This document shows positions 13,912 through 23,883 of a DNA stretch of 64,000 bases, piece after piece. A program made the position numbers and the translations under genes. Position 1 is the stretch's first letter, and each line of letters begins with the position of its first letter. The notes below the pieces were generated by a model, which was not told the DNA's origin, made no database searches, and saw only the letters and a program-made list of their open reading frames with translations. The DNA is from Turnera subulata (Eukaryota > Streptophyta > Magnoliopsida > Malpighiales > Passifloraceae), in NCBI GenBank assembly GCA_028386065.3, contig JAKUCV010000426.1, positions 86,581-150,580 of the forward strand, in the 5' to 3' direction.

Positions 13912-14420
13912 TATCAGTAGCTCGATATCTTCAAGAGTAAAGAGCCTCCTAATATGTGGATGGAGTTTTATAGGATTTGTTTCACTTTTTTAACGCGGTT
14001 CTTGATGCTTTTCTAGTTGGGGAGAGGTCTGGAACATACAGGACTTTAACGGCTGGATTTTCATGTATAATATAATCATTCATCATAGGAAATGATTATT
14101 AGGCTTTAGTTTTACGACTCGTTACTTACAAGGTTCTCTATCCACTTCTGTTGCAACTTTTTTTGTCTGCACCAACTCCCTTTTTTATGGGGCATGCAAT
14201 GCATAAACAAAATAAAGTGACCGAGAACAGGATATAAACAAAGTTGGATACTGAACGGTCGGGAAACAACCACACTACTTGAAGAAAAAACAAGAAAAAG
14301 GAGAAAGAAAAAGCAGGGGACACGTTGGGCTCATGCATGAGTACACATTGTGTCATTTTGAACTAGTTTGTTGGCAATCCATGTCATGGTAATGCATCAT
14401 AAATGGACCCAATACTGCCA
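13912..14420. other. Upstream region of the AWPM-19-like gene
   Basis: AT-rich DNA with no gene seen. It should contain the minus-strand promoter, but no clear TATA box or motif stands out. Confidence 0.45.
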
Positions 14421-15121
14421 AAGACGGATTTGGGTTGAGAATTTGAACATGCAAACATATTAGATTTTGATGGAAAATTGAAATCCAGCAGATTTTACTA
14501 GGAACAAACTATGATTTGATTTTTTTGTAGGATAATTTGTTTTATTGTGTTAGAATTTTATTTCTCCAGCTTGGGTAGTTTTGTTTCTTTTACATCTTTA
14601 TTTTTTCCTTCAATTTTTCTTATTTAAATAATCACTAACATATGGCTTTGTTAACAATAAAATGAATCCAACACTGCACATATCATCAGAAAATTGTTGC
14701 ACATTAACCTCAACATCGAAAAAAACAGTTTATGGTGTGATATAAGTGTAGGAATGTGAAGGAATAAAAAGGTATTTATGGGTGAGAATGGGAGGATAAA
14801 AATAAATAAATATGATTAATTTCAAAAGATAAAATGAGAGGGATGTTAGGTAAAGGAAGACGATAGTAGGATTAGGACAAATCGAATTATGAAAGGGTAC
14901 TAGCCAAAGAGATGATTCCAAGTAAAAGTTTGGTGTAGGGATAAAATATTTACCGGAGATAAATTTAGATAGAGTAAAAATAAATTTTACTAGACTGTGT
15001 AAAAATGACATTCACATAATTTATTTATAACAGACGGAAGAGGTTTGAGAATTTGAACATGCAACATATTAGATTTTCATGAAAAATTGAAATCTAGTTT
15101 ACTAGGAACACACTACGATTT

Positions 15122-16882
15122 CATGGAAATCCTTTCATGCTTACTTAACCAAGCTGCTGTTTCATGTCTATTGCCTTATCATCTCCGTTGGTAAAAAATT
15201 GCCCTCTCTCATCTTTGTTTTGCCGATGATCTTATGATCTTTTCGGATGGTAGCCTGAAATCTGCCGAAACTATTACTCAAACTCTGGAGCATTTCTATA
15301 CACTATCAGGGCTGAAATTTAATCCAACAAAAAGCGAGGTTTTCTTTGCAGGAGTTTCTGTCCAGCAGCAGGAATTCCTTCACTTTTATGGTTTTAAGCC
15401 AGGAGTATTACCTGTGCGTTATCTTGGTGTTCCTCTAATTTCAGGGAAACTAACCTATCAGAATTGCAAGCCTCTTATTGATAGAATTCTTGCTCGTATC
15501 ACCTCCTGGAGTGCCAAGTTCCTATCTTTTTCGGGGAAAATCCAGCTAGTTGTTTCGGTGCTGTTCAGCATCCAAAACTATTGGGCCAACATATTCATAT
15601 TACCAACCAAGGTGCTTAAAACTATTGAACAACATTGTGCAGCTTTTTTGTGGTCTACTACTTCCTCCAACTCCCCGAAAGCAAAAGTCTCTTGGTCAGA
15701 TCTTTTCCTACCTAAACAAGAAGGAGGCCTTGGTATAAAAAAGCTAAAAGAATGGAACATGGCCTATGTTGCACGGAACTTATGGCTTCTTCTTTTGCAG
15801 GCAGGATCCCTTTGGGTAGCATGGATTTCAGCCTATTATCTTAAACACCGTAGCATCTGGTGTATTCAGGTCCCTGCTGATTGCTCTTGGAGTTTTCGTA
15901 AAATATTAAAATTGCGCAGTCACTTTGTTGCTGCTTTCAGCCACTCTATTGGTAATGGTAACAACACTTACTTTTGGTGGGATTCCTGGTTACCACATGA
16001 GGCTTTATCTTCTTTGCACTCACCAAGTATCCTTGCTGGCTCTAAGATTCCTTTGCATGCCAAAGTGAGTTCTATTATTGTTAATACTGCATGGCGCTGG
16101 CCTACCACTGGTCTGCCCCTTATACAACAGATTCAAGATGAAGCTTCTAGCTTTATTCCTCCTCAACAACCAGATAAAATTGTTTGGCTGCTATCCCCTT
16201 CTGGGAACTTCACTGTGAGAAGTGCATGGGAAAGTATACGGCTTAAACATAACCGAGTTGATTGGTACAAGCTTCTCTGGTCTATTGGCTTTATACCTAA
16301 GCACAGCTTTATAGCGTGGCTCGCTATACTTGATCGGTTAGCCACTAGAGCTCGACTTCAGCGGTGGGGAGTTGTATCAAATGCTGTTTGTCTATTCTGT
16401 TCTCATTCCGAGGAAAGTAGAGATCATTTATATTTCTCTTGCCCTTACTCTGCCGCTGTTTGGTCTCACCTATTGTCACTCTGTTCGGTTTCAAAGCAGA
16501 TTGGTCCTTGGCCCTCAGAATTTCACTGGGCGAAAACTCATTTGCAGAAGAAAAGTCTAAAGTCTATGCTTCTACGTGTGCTATGGGCTGCCTGCATTTA
16601 CCATATATGGCGTGAGAGGAATCGCAGGCACTTCACTAATTGTTTTAGATCCTCTGATATTCTTGTAGCTGACATATGTACTGATGTAAAACTTTGTTTT
16701 CATGGACTCATAGGTCTTAAGCCTCGTCCTATCTCTCAGGAGATGCAGCAATTATGTGTCTTCTGGGTATTAAATTTGCTGCATAGCTGCTATTGGCTAT
16801 TGTATACTGATTGCGCCTTTTTGGTGCACTACTGTTAGGATTTTCCTAACAGAAATAGAAAAGTTGATTTGATTCTAAAAAA
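15122..16882 (+). mobile_element. 5'-truncated LINE with 15-bp target duplication
   Basis: A 1761-bp insertion ending in an A-run. It is flanked by AACACACTACGATTT (15107-15121) and AACACACCACGATTT (16883-16897), a 15-bp target duplication with one mismatch. The sequence on both sides belongs to a rhomboid-tail repeat unit, and sibling units at about 14507 and 17808 show the uninterrupted site. It is severely 5'-truncated and begins shortly before the reverse transcriptase catalytic box. It lacks the RNase H of the first LINE, so it belongs to a different subfamily. Confidence 0.92.
15123..16838 (+). pseudogene. LINE ORF2 C-terminal remnant: RT catalytic box to zf-RVT
   Basis: The frame carries the catalytic FADD (about 15222-15233), the YLGVPL block (about 15420), the SWSAKFLSFSGK region and a zf-RVT domain ending with C-x2-C...H-x4-C around 16390-16445. 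A TAA at 15192-15194 interrupts the frame upstream of FADD; from 15234 it is open to a stop at 16836-16838. Finger and most palm motifs are absent through 5' truncation, so it is not functional. Confidence 0.9.
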
Positions 16883-17199
16883 AACACACCACGATTTGAT
16901 TTTTGGTAGGATAATTGTTCTATTGTGTTAGAATTTTATTTTTTCCAGCTATCAAACAATATATAATGAATCCAACACTGCGTATAACATCATCGTAAAA
17001 TTGTTGCACATTACCTTCAACATGGAAACAAAAACAGATTGCATTGCTTTAAGAATTTTGAAAATTTTCAACATTTGTAGTAATATAATTATTCCATTCC
17101 GCTGGTATATAGAAACAACCCCTTATGGTATTGGCAAAAGCACCGTATACGAGACTAACAAAACTATTATGGTGGTATTGTCACCTGTTTCTACCATAA

Positions 17200-17470
17200 T
17201 TATATCAAGCCATCAGGCATTACAGTATCAAGAGGAGGTTCCACCAGGAAAAGTAAAGAGTTCAAAAAAATGACAAAGATGGTGAATATGATTGAGTGAT
17301 TTGCAAGGATTGGCATGGCGTTCAACCAGTGCAACTCCTTCATCCTGGCCAACTTGAAGATATGTAGCAAATAATCAAGTCATCTATTGTTTGTATTTAT
17401 CCAGCCTTGAAACTGTTAGAAGCTTACCAGCAATCAATGGCCCCAAAATGGCTTAATATGAAACAATGAA
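17200..17470 (-). pseudogene. Duplicated fragment of the rhomboid gene's last exons
   Basis: This matches 18165-18510 of the intact gene over most of its length: the end of the coding exon, the intron and the donor end of the preceding exon (gcttaccag at about 17433). About 110 bases from the middle of the last exon, including the segment encoding the conserved W-T-H-L-G motif, are missing. It has no upstream exons and cannot make a protein. Confidence 0.85.
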
Positions 17471-18170
17471 AGGGTGTATTTATAGGTGAAGAGGGTATTT
17501 ATAGGTGAAAATAGGAGGATAAAAACAAAATAAGTATGATAAATTTTAAAAGATAAAATGAAAGGGATGTTAGGTGAAGGAAGACGATATTAGGATTAGG
17601 ACAAATAGAATTATAGAAGAGTATTAGTCAAAGAGATGATTCCAAGTAGAAGTTTGATGTATGGGTAAAATATTTAACGCAAGTAAATTCGGGTAAGGTA
17701 AAAATGACATTCACACAATTTATTTATAACACATAAGACGAATTTGGGTTTGAGAATTTGAACATGCAACATAATAGATTTTCATGTAAGATTGAAATCC
17801 AGCAGGAACACACTATGATTTGATTTTTTGGTAGGATAATTTGTTTTGTTGTGTTAGAATTTTATTTTTCCAGCTCAATAGTTTCGTTTGCATCTTTATT
17901 TTCTCCTTCAATTTTGCTTATTTTAATAATTACTACTATATGGCTTTGTTAACAATAGAATGAATCCAACATATAACATCGGAAAATTGTTGCACATTAA
18001 CCTCAACATGGAAACAAAAACAACAGATTGCATTGCTTTAAGAACTTTGAAAATTTTTTTATTCCATTCCACTGGTATACAGAAACAGCCCTTTATGGTA
18101 TTGGCAAAAGCATCCTATACGAGTCTAACAAAACTATGTATGGTGGTACTGTCACCCGTTTTTACCAGAA

Positions 18171-21127
18171 CTATATCAAATCATCAGGCATTACAGTATC
18201 GAGAGGAGGTTCCACCAGGAAAAGTAAAGAGCTCAAGAAAATGACAAAGATGGTGAATATGATGAGTGATTTGCAAGGATTGGCATAGCGTCCAACCAGT
18301 GCCACTCCTTCATCCTGGCCAGCACTTGAAGATGCATCATCCAGTTGTAGTGTTGGACATGTGAAATAGCCATAGACTATACCACTCAAGACTGCCCCCA
18401 AATGTGTCCTGTATAATATGTTGCAAGTAATCAAGTCATCTATTGTTTATATTTAGCCAGATTTAAAATTGTTAGAAGCTTACCAGTCATCAATCGGCCC
18501 AAAATGGCTTAATATGAAGCAAAGACCAGTAGTGATTATTGCCTTCTGGAATAAACTATCTGAAACATCCTTTTGAATACCATCTCTATTTTGACTTTGG
18601 TAAATGAGCCAAGCTCCTATTACGGCAAATATTGGTCCCTGCATGAATGAATGGCTTTTGGTGAGTTTGATGATTTTGCCGCCTTTATAAGATGAAAGGA
18701 ACACGATCAACTGTTCATTTTGTTCATGCAGCAATTAAGTACATGGTATGGTTGTAGCCATCCTTCATCGGTCAGTATAAATTGGGTTCTTCAGTTGAGG
18801 AAATATACAAAAACGTTATCTTCTTTGAAACTAATGGGCAGTGATGAAACAAAGTTGACATTGTGGTCAAGTTGGAGTAACTCAAAAAACACATAGTAAT
18901 GCATTAAGCTCTCAAGGAAATAACAAAGAACAAGTCTCAGATTGTTACATGACTTTGTGCTTTTCTCTTCCGACAAAAGCTTAAAATCTGTGCATGTATG
19001 AAGCAATCGGTGCCTTCTATATGCATGTGATATTCAACTATAACAGGGTCAGTGGCTAAATTGCCTACATACGTGACTGATCTGGCATGTCAAGCTACTT
19101 GCACATAAAGTAGGAAATCTAGTGAAGAAAAAGATTAGGTGAAATTTGTGCTTACTGTTCCACCAATGGATGGCTCTGCTGTGTGAAGAAAGCTTGTCAA
19201 GTTGCCAGAAATTCCTCCAAGCACATATATCAAGAAGAAGGTAAAGGATCCATAACCTCGGCAAACCTGAGGACCAAAAGTAAGGAGCGACCAGCATCCA
19301 AGAATCAAGTGAAAACCTCCCGCATACTGCAGATTCATGGTTTATGAGAGACAGCATTTTGCAATGTCAAATCCACATAGAATCAGCTTCTCATATGGAC
19401 AATTACAGATGCCTCAAGCCTCAATTTGATCAGCCATTTCTTATCAGACATAAAAAATGAGTTCATTTTGACACCCTACGGTATGTTCCAGCAGTGTCAT
19501 GCAAATACTGTGATCACGTTCAAATTGTTTGCAGTAATTAAATAAGTTTTTTGTAAGCTAACTTTTACTACGAAGCACAAAATTCTGCATTCGAAAAAAT
19601 TAAGTACTTTCTACTAGATTCTTGGGTTCTTTTAGTGCAGATAGATTGAAAAACAGCAATAGAAATGGGAACACGAACCCAGTTGTCAATCTTGTACCAG
19701 AAACATTGGGGTCACGAGTCTCCACCATTCTCCAACCAGGATCAAATCGTTTATCTTTGCCCCATATAGTAATGGCAGAGAAAAAAGCTGGAACTCAGAA
19801 CTCTGTATTGGACTGGCTATTTCAAACAAGAACACACCAATATTTATGGAAGCCAACAACCCTCTGCATTCAAAATTCAAGATGGAAAGGATTAGAGCAA
19901 CCATGCCTAGCTATATCTACCACAAACAAAGGATATCAAATACCATACCACATGAATCTGACACCAAAGAGTAAAAAATAAAAGCAGTAGAGCTGAGTAG
20001 GATATGGCTTACATTAAGTAGAGGTCAGAGGCTTCATCATTCTGCTGAAAGGCTTCAAAACTTCCTGAATCCCTATCAAGAGTTCTATTTCTCAACTTCT
20101 TGAAACCTCTCAGTTTCTCCCCATTGTCTTTTATTGAACCCTTGCTGACTGAGGATGTCCTGCTTTCTAGACCTTCTTCTGTAATTTGGGCACCAAAAGT
20201 AGATGACATAGAATCATCCGCATTTGTATCTAACAGCAGAAAAGATGAAATGGATTAGATTAGATATCTGGTGGAAAATGCATTCAGATGTAAAGCAAGG
20301 AACTAAAACTTACTCTAGAAAGAGCAAAGGAAGACTAAAAAAAATGTTCTGCAAATACCATAAAGTCCCAAGCAATCACAGTTCTTGTAAACTATTAGCA
20401 AGCTATTGCTACCATGCCATTTTTCAATATGGAAAAGGTGAGCCATGAATACAAGTAGGGGTTTTCGGTTTTCTCACAGAGTGATGCCGTGTGAGGAGAG
20501 AACAGGCACATAGAATGTTTCGGTATCAACAAAAATCCTCACTTAACGGAAGAAAAAAAGGTTAGAACTTAAAGATTAAGGAAATGATGTCTCACCTTTA
20601 CTAAGCTTGCCAAGATAAGCATCTAGATACTCTAGCTCCCCTTTTGCATTGAGTTCACCATTTCTCTCCTGTTCAGCTGACATTTCATTGCAGGAATCTG
20701 AAGAGGGACGATTCCCATCAACATCGATTTTCCTAAAATATGAATCTAACAAGTTCAATTGATTTTCATTGGTACTAGAATCTGATGCATGACACACGAC
20801 GCATAGATTTTTCCCATTCTTGTCCCCGAACATGCGCAGGATGGGTTTTTCAGCTGTATTATGAAAGAACAAAGCACCATGGTTGTGAATTGCTCCTTTG
20901 CAGGCCTTCACCCTACCTGCCTTCCTCTTCAACAGAACTTCTGGGATAGCATGTAGGATTCTACATCTGTGACTTAAACCACTAGAAATTGACAGGAAGA
21001 ACCTAGATCCCTGTGCAAATGCAGAACAATTACACAGTACTCCTCCATCATGATGTCTTGCTAAGTTTTGAGGTGGGATACCGAGGTCTTTATAAGGCAT
21101 TTTGCAACATATTGAAACTACTGCCAT
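18171..21127 (-). CDS. Plastid rhomboid-like protein (RBL9-type), probably catalytically inactive, 6 coding exons
   Basis: Minus-strand exons 21127-20596, 20229-20013, 19863-19698, 19326-19156, 18638-18484 and 18408-18171 give 492 residues. The first ~240 are hydrophilic and Ser/Lys-rich, suggesting a plastid transit peptide and a long soluble region with two DSYF/DAYLGKL-type segments. From about 252 follow the rhomboid helices with GEWWRLVTPMFL (loop L1), GPQVCRGYGSF and GGTGPIFAVIGAW. Active rhomboids use Ser in a GxSG motif and a His in the last core helix. Here the GxSG position reads G-T-G (T362), while the His remains (H416, in W-T-H-L-G), and the loop reads YAGGFH where HSGLFH-like is usual. 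Proteolysis is therefore doubtful. A 5' UTR intron ends at 21134. The closest family name is from memory of Arabidopsis RBL9. Confidence 0.9.
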
Positions 21128-21973
21128 ACAAACCTGAAACAATAAAGTCAGAATGAAATGTCATACTCGATTAAAAGACACGCACGATAAACTAATCAAT
21201 GACCAGAAAAAACAAAGAGAAATTTTCTCTATTCAAATAATGAACATCATGATCCACTCCTCAAGTGGTTTCCCAAATATATGAAACAGACTGAAAGTAC
21301 TTCTTCCCGCAATTATTCACCCAATAAAGAAAACATTGCTTGCTTCTAGTATCATCAATTAGTAATCATTTGAGGGTGAAACCTAACAAGTGGAATACGA
21401 CAGCACAAATACCCATATAACATAGAGGGAAAGATGATCACAATTGCAGCCTACGAGGTACACTTGGCAGCAGAAAAAGGAAAAGTAGAGTAGCAGGGAA
21501 TTGGAAGAATAAGTAGAAGTAGCATACAGATAAAACGGGACAAACTCTTGCTTGGATTGCCCGATAGATAGATAGATTTGTTACAGACAGACAGCTCTAA
21601 GGAGGGATTTTTAAGACCGGAGGATATTGTACTTGCTTGGGTACTTGCTGGTTCCCACATTTAGTGATGCAAGAAACTTGGAACTGAAAAAGTGAGTAGC
21701 GGAAGTGAGAGAGGGAGAAGGGCTTAGCAGAAAATCTAGTTGTAGGTCCCCTGCTTATCTCTGTTGTTCCATCTAGCTGTTGCCACGTATCAGTGAAATC
21801 AATGCTCACCGTGGTTATTGGCACTTGGGTGGCCCCCACCAAGGATTTGCGTGGACCCATCTATCCTAGCAATGTATACCCGCGGCTTGTCGTCTCTCTC
21901 TGTATGTTGACTATTTCTGCAAATCCAGGTTTTTCATTTTTGTCATACTATTTCTAGTTAGAATCCAACATTT
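21128..21973. other. Rhomboid gene leader, 5' UTR intron and promoter region
   Basis: The acceptor at 21134-21136 (minus strand TTTCAG) just upstream of the ATG shows that a non-coding first exon lies at higher coordinates. A pyrimidine-rich minus-strand stretch (about 21460-21730) is a plausible leader. No other gene seen. Confidence 0.45.
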
Positions 21974-21988
21974 AATACACAAAATTAC

Positions 21989-22110
21989 GCCAACGCCTGT
22001 GTAGCGTGATGGCATTTCCCTTGGCCTTGAGCCAAGAAGACCCTGGTTCGATCCAGAGTGGGGTGGGGTTTGGGTAGATTTAGGCATCGATTGTAATCAA
22101 AAAAAAAAAA
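21989..22110 (+). mobile_element. tRNA-derived SINE with 15-bp target duplication
   Basis: A 122-bp unit has an A-box-like tgtagcgtgatggc (about 21999) and a B-box-like ggttcgatcc (about 22049), the internal Pol III promoter elements. It ends ttgtaatc followed by an A-run. Perfect 15-bp duplications (AATACACAAAATTAC) flank it at 21974-21988 and 22111-22125. It resembles the Au-type SINEs of plants. It is too short and unstructured to be a tRNA gene. Confidence 0.92.
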
Positions 22111-22125
22111 AATACACAAAATTAC

Positions 22126-22673
22126 AATCAGAGAGACTGGAGAAAACTGTAAAAATTGATTGTTCCTTTTCTCTTTTTTTTTTGTCAATCATTAAAAATT
22201 GTTTGTTCTTTTATATTATGAACAGTATTTATCTGCTCTTTTACGAAATTCTAATTTCTGAAAAAAATGTCATAGAGTTCTGCATATTTATTTCTTGCTG
22301 GTTTTGGTTGGTCACTCACGGGACCATTGGGCCGGTTCCAGCTAAAAAATTCGTTCATCTGTACAGAAAATATTATAGGCTCAATGAACATGTCTTTCAA
22401 TACTGTTTGCCCAACCCATTACTTTGATTTTGATGAAATTCGAGTAGTTCATGTTCTCTCGAGTTTTAATAGCAGACATGATCTTTAATCGACGAAAAAA
22501 AAAAAATGACACTCTTTGTCGTCCATCTGCCAGATACTATGGAGTAGATGCAAGATGTTCTAGTTTCCTTTTAGAATAGTCTTAAACAAAAAAAGAAATT
22601 ACCTAGCCAGCCGGCTTTCAACTTATATGTTTTTATACCCACGAAGATCACCTCAGCTTCTCCCTTGTAAATT
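22126..22673. other. Intergenic, AT-rich
   Basis: No gene, repeat or motif that I can support in this stretch. Confidence 0.4.
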
Positions 22674-23447
22674 GGATGCCAGAGGCAGAGTTACCGTATT
22701 TCAAACTTTATAATACCAAAAATTATTCAATTAACGCCAAATTACGGGGCTACTCATTTTTTCAAGTTTTCTCCAAATGGTCCTACTCGTGTCGTGTATA
22801 CCCGTCGGCGACGAAGTAGTATATAACAGCAGGAGGCATGGAGCAGGAAATTTACTTCTATTTCCTAGCAATACAGCGGAAGCAGGATCGGGAGCTTAGC
22901 TCGATTTACCGGTCGGTGGAAGTCGTCACGGTTTGTTGGACCGACTTCCGAGTCTCCACAACCTAAACCCTCTTTCTCTGCTCTCAATTGTTTCTGTGTA
23001 TGTTTCTCTATATTTTTCACGCATCCATGCTATTCCTTTTATAGCAGGTATATTGGTGGATGCTGAGCTGGTGGAGGTCCCTCCATTTTTTTTGCAGCTG
23101 GTGGAGGCTCCTCCACTATGATAGTGCACCATGATAAACTGTGAAGGTCCCTCCATGATGATAGTGCATCATGATAGCACCCCATTGTGGGTGTACTAAT
23201 CATTTTATTCCAACAGAAACAATCTACCTTGAGACAAAAAAAAAAAAAGGATGCCAGAGGCAGAGTTACCGTATTCCAAACTTTAAAATACCAAAAGATA
23301 TTTAATTAACGCTAATTACGGGTTTCAGTTTTCTTAAGTAGGTTCATTTGATGAAATTATAAAGGACACCTTTTATATATATCAACTCAGATGCGTATTT
23401 CTCCAAATGGTCCGTCGGCGACGAAGTAGTATATAACAGCAGGAGGC
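22674..23447. repeat. Direct repeat of a promoter-like segment around a 411-bp insert
   Basis: Copy A (22674-22837) and copy B (23249-23447) share their ends: ggatgccagaggcagagtt at the start and gtcggcgacgaagtagtat at the end, followed by ataacagcaggaggc. The middles are diverged and B has about 40 extra bases. Both carry a TATATAA-like box near the 3' end. Between them lie 411 bases with repeated ggaggtccctcc / gaaggtccctcc blocks and a run of A at the 3' side, perhaps a mobile insertion. Copy B lies about 440 bases upstream of the next start codon. Confidence 0.8.
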
Positions 23448-23459
23448 GGGGGGGTTATT

Positions 23460-23487
23460 AAAGAAAAGAAAAGAAAAGAAAAGAAAA
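23460..23487. repeat. (AAAAG)n microsatellite
   Basis: About five AAAAG units lie immediately upstream of the CDCA7-like gene's leader. Confidence 0.9.
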
Positions 23488-23576
23488 ACCCAGAAAGAAT
23501 ATTAAAGGCGCCACCTTGTCAAATTTGGCAAGAAGAAAACAACAAATACCAAACTCCCCCAACGAAATTTCTAAAC

Positions 23577-23584
23577 TTTGGCGC
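23577..23584 (+). promoter_or_regulatory. E2F consensus site TTTGGCGC
   Basis: This is an exact match to the TTTSSCGC consensus of E2F/DP cell-cycle factors, 300 bases upstream of the CDCA7-like start codon and probably near the transcription start. The match is seen; binding is inferred. Confidence 0.45.
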
Positions 23585-23883
23585 TCTACTCTCCCTCCAA
23601 ATTCCGGTAAAAACTTTCCCTTCCCCCCTGGCCCTCCCTTTTCCCCGAACCCGATTTCCTTTTTTCTCAATTCTCTCCCGCCCGCCATAAATAACACCAA
23701 CCAACCCACCCAAATTCCAAAAGCCCAACCCCCAAAAAGCCACACAACACCACCTCCTCATTCCCCACCATAACGCTCCCGTTTTTGAAAACTTCGATTG
23801 TGTTGTTTAGATCCGGGTTCTATTCTACTTCTACTCCTTTCATTTCGGGGTGTCTGTTTGTTTTTTTTTTTTTTTCCTTAGAA

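Larger units (their letters stand above)
14421..18520. repeat. Tandem multiplication of the rhomboid gene's 3' end (three eroded units)
   Basis: Three head-to-tail units begin with a shared segment (gggttgagaatttgaac-like) near 14421, 15033 and 17737. Each repeats the 3' flank of the rhomboid gene (aattgttgcacatta block at about 14690, 16999, 17984). Unit 2 also carries a damaged copy of the last coding exon, its intron and the end of the previous exon (about 17200-17470). Unit 1 has lost that coding part and joins straight to the spacer with gaggataaaa and aggaagacgat blocks, which recur at 17520-17600. Unit 3 runs into the intact gene. Unit 2 is split by the LINE at 15122-16882. Confidence 0.85.

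Noticed and set aside
19622..19981. Plus-strand 119-codon frame
   Set aside because: Antisense to the well-supported exon 3 of the rhomboid gene and its introns.
22000..22060. tRNA gene
   Set aside because: Only box A and box B are present. There is no cloverleaf, and the A-tail and target duplication show a SINE.
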